From Agrypnia vestita (Eukaryota; Arthropoda; Insecta; Trichoptera; Phryganeidae): DNA of 64,000 nucleotides. Location: positions 1-64,000 of the forward strand of contig JADDOH010004274.1 in the NCBI GenBank assembly GCA_016648135.1. The letters are read 5' to 3'. Below are positions 58,328-64,000 of this stretch, one piece after another; positions within the stretch are counted from its first letter, which is position 1, and each line of letters opens with the position of its first letter. The position numbers and the translations under genes were made by a program. Below the pieces are notes generated by a model. The model did no database searches, was not told where the DNA came from, and worked only from the letters and a program-made list of their open reading frames with translations.

Positions 58328-59564
58328 TGCTCAAATTTTACTAATCATTTATGAATTTTTTAATTTTCCATTATATTGAATTCACTGCGCATCTATGCAC
58401 TGTTCATTTTAATGTTTGGTCATGTGGTGACCATTTGTGGTGAACAGACGACACATTTGTGGTGGTATTAAAATCATTAAAGCGAATAAAATTCGCCACG
58501 TGGTCACATTTTCGACGCGGTCAATGTTGCCCCTCGGTCAAATTTACCCCGTTCGGTTAACCGCATTACGTCCTATCGAGTGTCGCTACAGTTGTCGAAG
58601 GGTTAAAATAGAATTGACGTATGTACATTACGGGGTACAAATTAGATTACGGATTGGTCACTAAGGGTTTGTCTAGTGAATAAAACATCGTTTGGTCATG
58701 TTATAGCAAAATTAGAGCTGAATAAAATGTTTTGATTTTCTCTGCATCGAGACTAATATTTAGAAAATATGTAAGCAGGCATATAATATTATTGTTTTAC
58801 CAACTGAATTTTTTTATTATATTTTTATACCGGTTGATACATTGGTTATTGAATACTTTAGGCTCACAAACGTGCTGCATATAATATATTTTTATTATAG
58901 TATAAAAATACCTTGTGTGTGACAATATTAAAGGTAATTACTTACTTCCTTCAACATTGAGGATTTTAATATTTTTTATCGGTACTTTGACTTCATATTT
59001 GCCGTTCAAATATATGAAATGTGTAAAGATCTTAAAACGTTAATAAAAGTTATAAAAACAATTATTTTACGTATTTTCAGTAGACAAATAATATTTTTCT
59101 AATTTATGAAGCGGAATGAAATATACTTAAAATACATTTAATGCCTTATTATTCTTTAAATTATCAATAAACCAGTTTAAATGCATGAAATGATTGTTTG
59201 TAATATAAAAATTACTAAAAACTAGAATTAAGTGGTTTATATAGCTTTAACTTAAATGCATAAGTTAATTAATAAATGTACATGGTTATAAATTAAACAT
59301 ATATTTTTGATGCTGCTAGTCAAAATGACCATTACATTGACATCGATAGAATTTAATATCACAGATTTGAATGTGTCTGGAAATAAACGACATTGTTTTA
59401 ATTTTTTTTCATATTTCACACAGCGGTGTGCAGTCAGTACTTTAAAGTAAGCTTTACATAAAATGAATTTCTACAATTTTTTTAAATGAAATGTGTGTCG
59501 CGTGATATTCCACATAATCACAGTTACAATGATATTATTTAAATTTAAAGTTATCATATTCTAT
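58328..59564. other. AT-rich non-coding stretch
   Basis: CpG-containing segment at about 58490-58620, a 75-codon ORF without motif. No gene. Confidence 0.45.
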
Positions 59565-59820
59565 CAAGACGCTGAGGGATCGCGTTAGTAACACCAGAAC
59601 AAGAGAGATATGTGAAGCTGAGGACATTGTACGATGGAGCAAACAGCGAAGGAGGGACTGGTATGATCATATCATGTCATGTCCAGAGAATGCACAGTAT
59701 CAGATTCCCTTATATCGTACTACATCATAAGGATAGCTGGGAATCCACTTCACAGGAGGCGAGGCAACAAACCACATTTGAAATGTGTGTAAAAGTAAAA
59801 ACAAGAAGAAGATAATCAAT
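59565..59820 (+). pseudogene. LINE family C 3'-end fragment
   Basis: SIKTLRDRVSNTRTREICEA, then EDIVRWSKQRRRDWYDHIMS are readable in one frame (59569-59685), then the DSWESTSQEARQQ tail in another. Typical LINE C-terminus downstream of the RT. Confidence 0.75.
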
Positions 59821-59921
59821 CAGATAAAAATATAATTTTCAAAATATACGTTTAATTAAAACACACTTTTTAATATACTGATTGTACGTGTTTGATTTCA
59901 CAGAGAACTTTAATTACTAAA

Positions 59922-60177
59922 CTTATACATACCTTCAAGTTTGTGTTTACTGGGGTATTATGCCGTGTTGTTACGACCTTTCGGGCCGACGTTTCGGATC
60001 CCATTGCAAGCCGATACTTAAGCACAACACCAACATTCAAGACAACACATCAGCCCTGATAATGTACCCTGCAATGGGATCCGAAAGGTCGTAACAACAC
60101 GGCATAATACCCCAGTAAACACAAACTTGAAGATTCTGAGTGGCCGTGAAAATCTAGGAACATTCTTATACATACCT
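59922..60177. mobile_element. Short foldback hammerhead element, family A, with 13-bp direct repeats
   Basis: CTTATACATACCT occurs at 59922-59934 and 60165-60177, flanking 230 bp; up to three of the 13 bases may belong to the element end. Arms at about 59935-60008 and 60070-60131 are inverted and nearly identical except for a 13-base deletion in the right arm. The left arm keeps GAAACGTCGGCC (minus) but has lost the CTGATGA half. The right arm keeps CTGATAA and stem II but has lost GAAAC's downstream part. No ORF. Confidence 0.8.
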
Positions 60178-60221
60178 AGCCAATATCCCACTTAATTAGT
60201 TTTTTTTTATATATATTTTTA

Positions 60222-60474
60222 AGAAATTAAAAATAACAACGTTTTTTTTAACTCACTATAACACTTTAATTAAAAAAGTATTAATTATAACTTTTTCGAC
60301 GCTTACTGCGTCATCTTCAGTAATAAACTAACTTAATTTATTACTGAAGATGACTAACTAATTAACTTAGTTTATTACTGAAGATGACGCAGTAAGCGTT
60401 GAAAACGTTATAAATAAAACTTTTTAAATTTGTCTAATAGTGAGAAGAAAACTACGTTGTTATTTTTAATTTCT
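60222..60474. mobile_element. Foldback element with family-C hammerhead-like motifs
   Basis: Inverted arms of about 110 bp (60222-60334 and 60364-60474) share AGAAATTAAAAATAACAACG and the motif CTGAAGATGACGCAGTAAGC. Each arm has CTGAAGA, a GACGC/GCGTC stem II and GAAAA (minus about 60292-60320, plus 60378-60407; one stem base is changed in the plus copy). A third CTGAAGATGA sits in the loop (about 60344). CUGAAGA departs from the canonical CUGAUGA at one position. Confidence 0.65.
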
Positions 60475-60890
60475 CCAAAATATATTACAATGAACTTCCA
60501 CAAAGTTTGTTTCGATAATTTCGAAACATTGTTTTTTTTTATCATTTGTTATTTTTATACAAATTAACAATATAATATTTAAAATAAAGAAAACAATTTA
60601 TTCTTCTATCTCTATGAGGGTCAGGGCGGTGTATAATCAATCAAGAATTTTACAACGAGGAATAAAATACTTTTTTTTAAGAAATGTTAAACCACGTATC
60701 TACATATATAATGGTGAAGAATATTGCGTTAATCAAATCGGACAGTTTGCTCGTATCTAAAAATCTAATTAGACCGCCAACAGTGCGATTTTTTCAGGTA
60801 TACATTTTTTTCAATTATTCGAGGCCGTATTTCGCGAGCCAAATTATTTTTTTAACACGAACCCATAAATCGCTGGTAAATTAATTCTCG
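60475..60890. other. AT-rich non-coding stretch
   Basis: No gene seen. Confidence 0.5.
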
Positions 60891-61150
60891 TGCATTTCGA
60901 TGACAAACGTCCGGCAGACACGCCAGCCTTATTCAAGGTGAGCAATTACGCCGTTTAGAATGTACACCCTGCATAAGTGCACATTCCCGTCGAATTTGTT
61001 AGTACCCTTACAAAGGGGCGCGGAGGGTGGAATGTGAAACAATTATAATCGTATTACGTTACACCCTCAGCGGGTGAGATAACATTAGTTCCGCTGTCAT
61101 GGTGCACCGTACGGGGCTGGTAGTGTGCTCGTCATCGCGCGGATATCATT
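60890..61150. other. GC-richer patch
   Basis: About 250 bp with raised GC and CpG, no ORF of quality. Possibly regulatory. Confidence 0.35.
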
Positions 61151-61517
61151 ATAACAATAATGATATAACAATATACGATACTAGCTGTGTCCGCAGCTTC
61201 GCACGCGTAGAATTTTAGTTTTTGACACTTTTCTCATTTTTCCCGTGTCTACTTGCAGAATAAATTAAACTCTTGTGTTGAAGGCGATATATGGGCGAGG
61301 TCGACAAAGCATATATATAAAGTTCTGTAAATAGATCACCACGAAGAGCCCTCATATTTTAACGGGATAATATAGGTAAAACATATGTCCACCCTAGAAG
61401 TCCATTCTAAATTAATATTTATATATATAAAAAGAAACCCGTGTTTCCCTACCCGCCAAGTTTTCTCCACAACCACCGACTGGTGGTTACGGTGGTGGAT
61501 AGCCCTTGGTGTCACAT

Positions 61518-61632
61518 CGAAAATATGCGAGTTTGGTGGGGGTGGCTGTGCGTGGGTGGGAGTGAGTGACGAAAATGTGCGAGTTTGGTGGGGGTGGCTG
61601 TGCGTGGGTGGGAGTGAGTGACGAAAATGTGC
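61518..61632. repeat. 52-bp tandem duplication
   Basis: Units 61518-61569 and 61570-61621 are almost identical (GAGTTTGGTGGGGGTGGC core), with a third partial start at 61622. Confidence 0.9.
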
Positions 61633-61718
61633 TTTCTAGCACATTGTTTTGTTATTTAAGGGCCGCAAATGATTCAGCTTGTTTCAAAATAGGCGCGCTG
61701 ACTGTGTCGGTGAGCCTA

Positions 61719-61901
61719 GAAGGTTCCGGAAAAACCTGCTCTAGAAAGTTCTGGAAGGAGAAGATTCTAAAAAATTCTCGTAAGTTCTTTAAGGTTCTAA
61801 ACTGAGTGAGAATGTGTCGGTGTGTCTAGAAGGTTCCTTTTCATTCAAATCTCTTGAAAGTTCTGGAAGGAGAATGTTCTAGAAGGTTCACGAAAGTTCT
61901 A
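61719..61901. promoter_or_regulatory. Heat-shock-element-like arrays (nGAAn/nTTCn)
   Basis: GAAGGTTCCGGAA (61719-61731) and GAAAGTTCTGGAA (61744-61756) are perfect three-unit sites. 61872-61901 holds six consecutive five-base units, GAA and TTC alternating without a break. Such arrays are the HSF-binding consensus; function here is inferred. Confidence 0.5.
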
Positions 61902-62099
61902 TGAAGATCTAAACAGTGTTCTAAAAATCTACGCGTGCGAAGCCGTGCGGGTACAACTAGTATTGGTTAAAGAATTTTTGAAATCGGGTGAGGAGTTTCG
62001 GAGATTGCCTCCTACATCCAAACTTAAAACTTCAGCTCTATATATATTAGTTTAGATAACGGCTACCGTTATTACAAAGTACGCGACACAAGATAAATT

Positions 62100-62235
62100 A
62101 TATGTCTCATAGAGACGAAGCTATTTATATGGGAAAAAATACATGGAAGTCTTGGGGTGTTTATAGGGCTTACGACATATCGTATGGCTAGCTTAAGGGA
62201 TTACTGTACACAATATAACTTTCAACAATTCCGCC
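62100..62235 (+). repeat. Dispersed repeat R1, copy
   Basis: GTCTCATAGAGACGAAGCTA, then TGGAAGTCTT, GGGCTTACGAC and CAACAATTCCGCCC in R1 order. Confidence 0.65.
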
Positions 62236-64000
62236 CATGATTCAACACCACATCTATCAAATTTTTGGTGTGGTATTATTATTTATCGATTTATTGATTA
62301 CTTTAATGAATTCAAAAAGTCACTGGATACGAATTAAACTTAGGCACTAATGTCGAATTCACATTACGTCTAATTTATCACTCGTCTGTGAACAGTTTAT
62401 TATCGCTTGTTAAACCTTCGCGAAAATTCTGTGTATATACTGCACATAAGTAAGTTCTTCGCTCAATATCTGTGGCTTCGACTATTTTTTTGTCGCTGGT
62501 ATCACACATGATTAGTAACAATGCGGTCGGTACGCGTGTCTGTCGCATGTTAAAGTCTAAACAACAATGAAGCTACGTTTCTTATTTTTGTATGAAATAC
62601 ATTGGGTTCTCAAATCTCCTAGATTATTTTAAACATTTTTAGTGTTTTCGAGAATGTTCCGTTGTTTTCAGACGTTTTCCGAATGTGGTGAATTTCGTTA
62701 CAATATTATTTTATGCACCTCGTTCCACGTAGGGCTTAGCGATTGAAATTTATCATAAAAATGATAAATTTTTCGAGTAAACGCCGAATGGTTTATTCGC
62801 TAAGGCATCAAAAAAACTTGCAGAATATTGGCAAGAAATTGAAAATATTAAAGAGAATGCATTTTTGACCAATTTTTTGAAGATTTTTTGTTGTGTCCTC
62901 TTGTAGATACTCTTTCTTTGGAAAAAAACGGGCGCAACTTATGCTAACTTCCAATATTTGGAATGTTTTTTGGATATTTATGAGTTTTGATACATACTAG
63001 TAATAAAATAACTGTTCGTTTTTCAATATTTTTTTATTCATCAATAACAAGAAGCCAAAAATAATTGTCTTGTACCCAGCGCTTTTCCCAATTTTCAAAA
63101 AACTTCTTATATGCAATTTTCGGTAGGCATTTAGCGATTCATTCTTTATGCTGCAAACTTCATCCATTCACGAATTTTTTTGATCTTCGGGAACAGAAAG
63201 AAGTCGCAGGGGGCATGTCTTTCGACTACTGAGGCTGAGGTATTAAAACGGTGTAATCTTTGGTCAGGAATTTCGAAATATTTACGCCATTTCTTCTATA
63301 TTTAAAAGAAATGACGTGTAACCTTTTCGATAGCCAACAATAAAGTTTGCATCTAATACGGCTTTCGACTTTGAGACACGTCATACAAACAAAACAAAAA
63401 AAAACGTGACAACTGAAATTAAATTGCCAGCAAAATACATAAATTCCCCATATTTTTAATCAACCTCGTGTATAAATAAATATTGTGTACAGCATACCTT
63501 CCTGTGAAACCGGAAATTAAATAAATTTAAGCGGACTTTAAAAACTACAAAATAAAATACTGAAAATGATTTCCAACCTCAACTACTTGACACCGACTGA
63601 AATAGTTTACTGAACAATACACCAACTCAATTTCAATAACATATCAAAGAGTGAAAATCTAAAACCAATTCTTTGACAAAAAATGATACATATATCAACT
63701 TTCCTACTTGTACTATATTGTTAAAGTTTCCGCACATTCATGTACCAGCATAGAAAATATTTTTAGTATCTCCTTGCTCTTAGCGTATTGAAACAGGCAT
63801 TTCCGTTTCCAATTGAAAAGATTTTATTAAAAAAATCTAATTTCCAAAACTTTCAAAAGATTTTGAAAAGATAGATATGATCTTATCACGAAAGACTAAA
63901 ACAATAATAAATTTTTCATCGAGTATTTTGTAGCACACGTTTTGCAATAGATATGATATAAAATCAATAGAAATGTGAAAGGTCGGCCGGTCGTTCTCGA
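62236..64000. other. AT-rich non-coding stretch to the window end
   Basis: No gene, RNA or repeat family recognised. Confidence 0.5.

Larger units (their letters stand above)
61181..62050 (-). mobile_element. Composite R3 repeat with nested insertion and HSE-like arrays
   Basis: Minus strand: R3 start at about 62050-61965, R3 end at about 61410-61181 (matches 52498-52886), split by about 550 bp that itself begins ACTAGTTGTACCCGCACGGC, a related end. The insert contains a 52-bp tandem duplication (61518-61621) and two diverged 110-bp units (61704-61813 and 61814-61920) rich in alternating GAA and TTC. Confidence 0.6.

Noticed and set aside
58437..58664. 75-codon plus-strand ORF in CpG-richer sequence
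   Set aside because: No motif and no splice context that sets it apart.
1..64000. CRISPR array, bacterial operons or viral genes
   Set aside because: No spaced short repeats, no ribosome-binding-site-led ORF series, and no viral protein motif apart from RTs of non-viral retroelements.

Overview
The window looks like insect nuclear DNA. It is AT-rich and non-coding, contains an interstitial run of CTAAC/TTAGG (the ancestral insect telomere repeat), and is filled with decayed retroelements of types common in arthropods. The insect order cannot be fixed from sequence alone. I see no convincing complete host protein gene. The only host-exon candidate is a short, splice-site-flanked, phase-0 open segment at 25324-25437, and it is tentative. 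The window is best read as intergenic or intronic sequence rich in transposable elements.

Layout. At 1-1930 lies a Penelope-like element (PLE1): a 5'-truncated reverse transcriptase plus GIY-YIG endonuclease ORF with one in-frame stop, joined head-to-head to an inverted copy of its own 3' end, with hammerhead-ribozyme (HHR) motifs in both arms and a third, tandem HHR copy. A tRNA-like foldback repeat is at 3278-3996. Dispersed repeats, small foldbacks and LINE 3'-end scraps occupy 5.7-21 kb. A 5'-truncated LINE is at 22205-23180, a MITE at 24238-24467, a probable solo LTR at 27640-28001, LINE fragments at 30.9-31.5 kb and 32.4 kb, a piggyBac-like MITE with TTAA ends at 34121-34707, telomere-like repeats at 35.6-35.7 kb, a decayed LINE with most of an RT at 39264-40560, and another at 43870-45060. 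Many short LINE pieces lie at 45-60 kb. A second Penelope-like remnant (PLE2, 57576-58315) has a 12-bp target duplication. A composite repeat at 61181-62050 carries arrays resembling heat-shock elements.

Unifying theme. At least five, perhaps six, sequence families with the hammerhead core layout (CUGANGA, stem II, GAAA) occur here, and several occur as inverted pairs. Three short copies of the PLE1-related family (5752-6025, 57117-57306, 59935-60164) are bounded by direct repeats of 12-13 bp. They therefore look like complete insertions of small, non-coding, foldback hammerhead units rather than random debris. PLE HHRs are known; the inverted-pair mini-elements with target duplications are the part most worth following up.

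Limits: no alignment, folding or database search was run. Boundaries of decayed repeats are by eye. LINE clade names are approximate.
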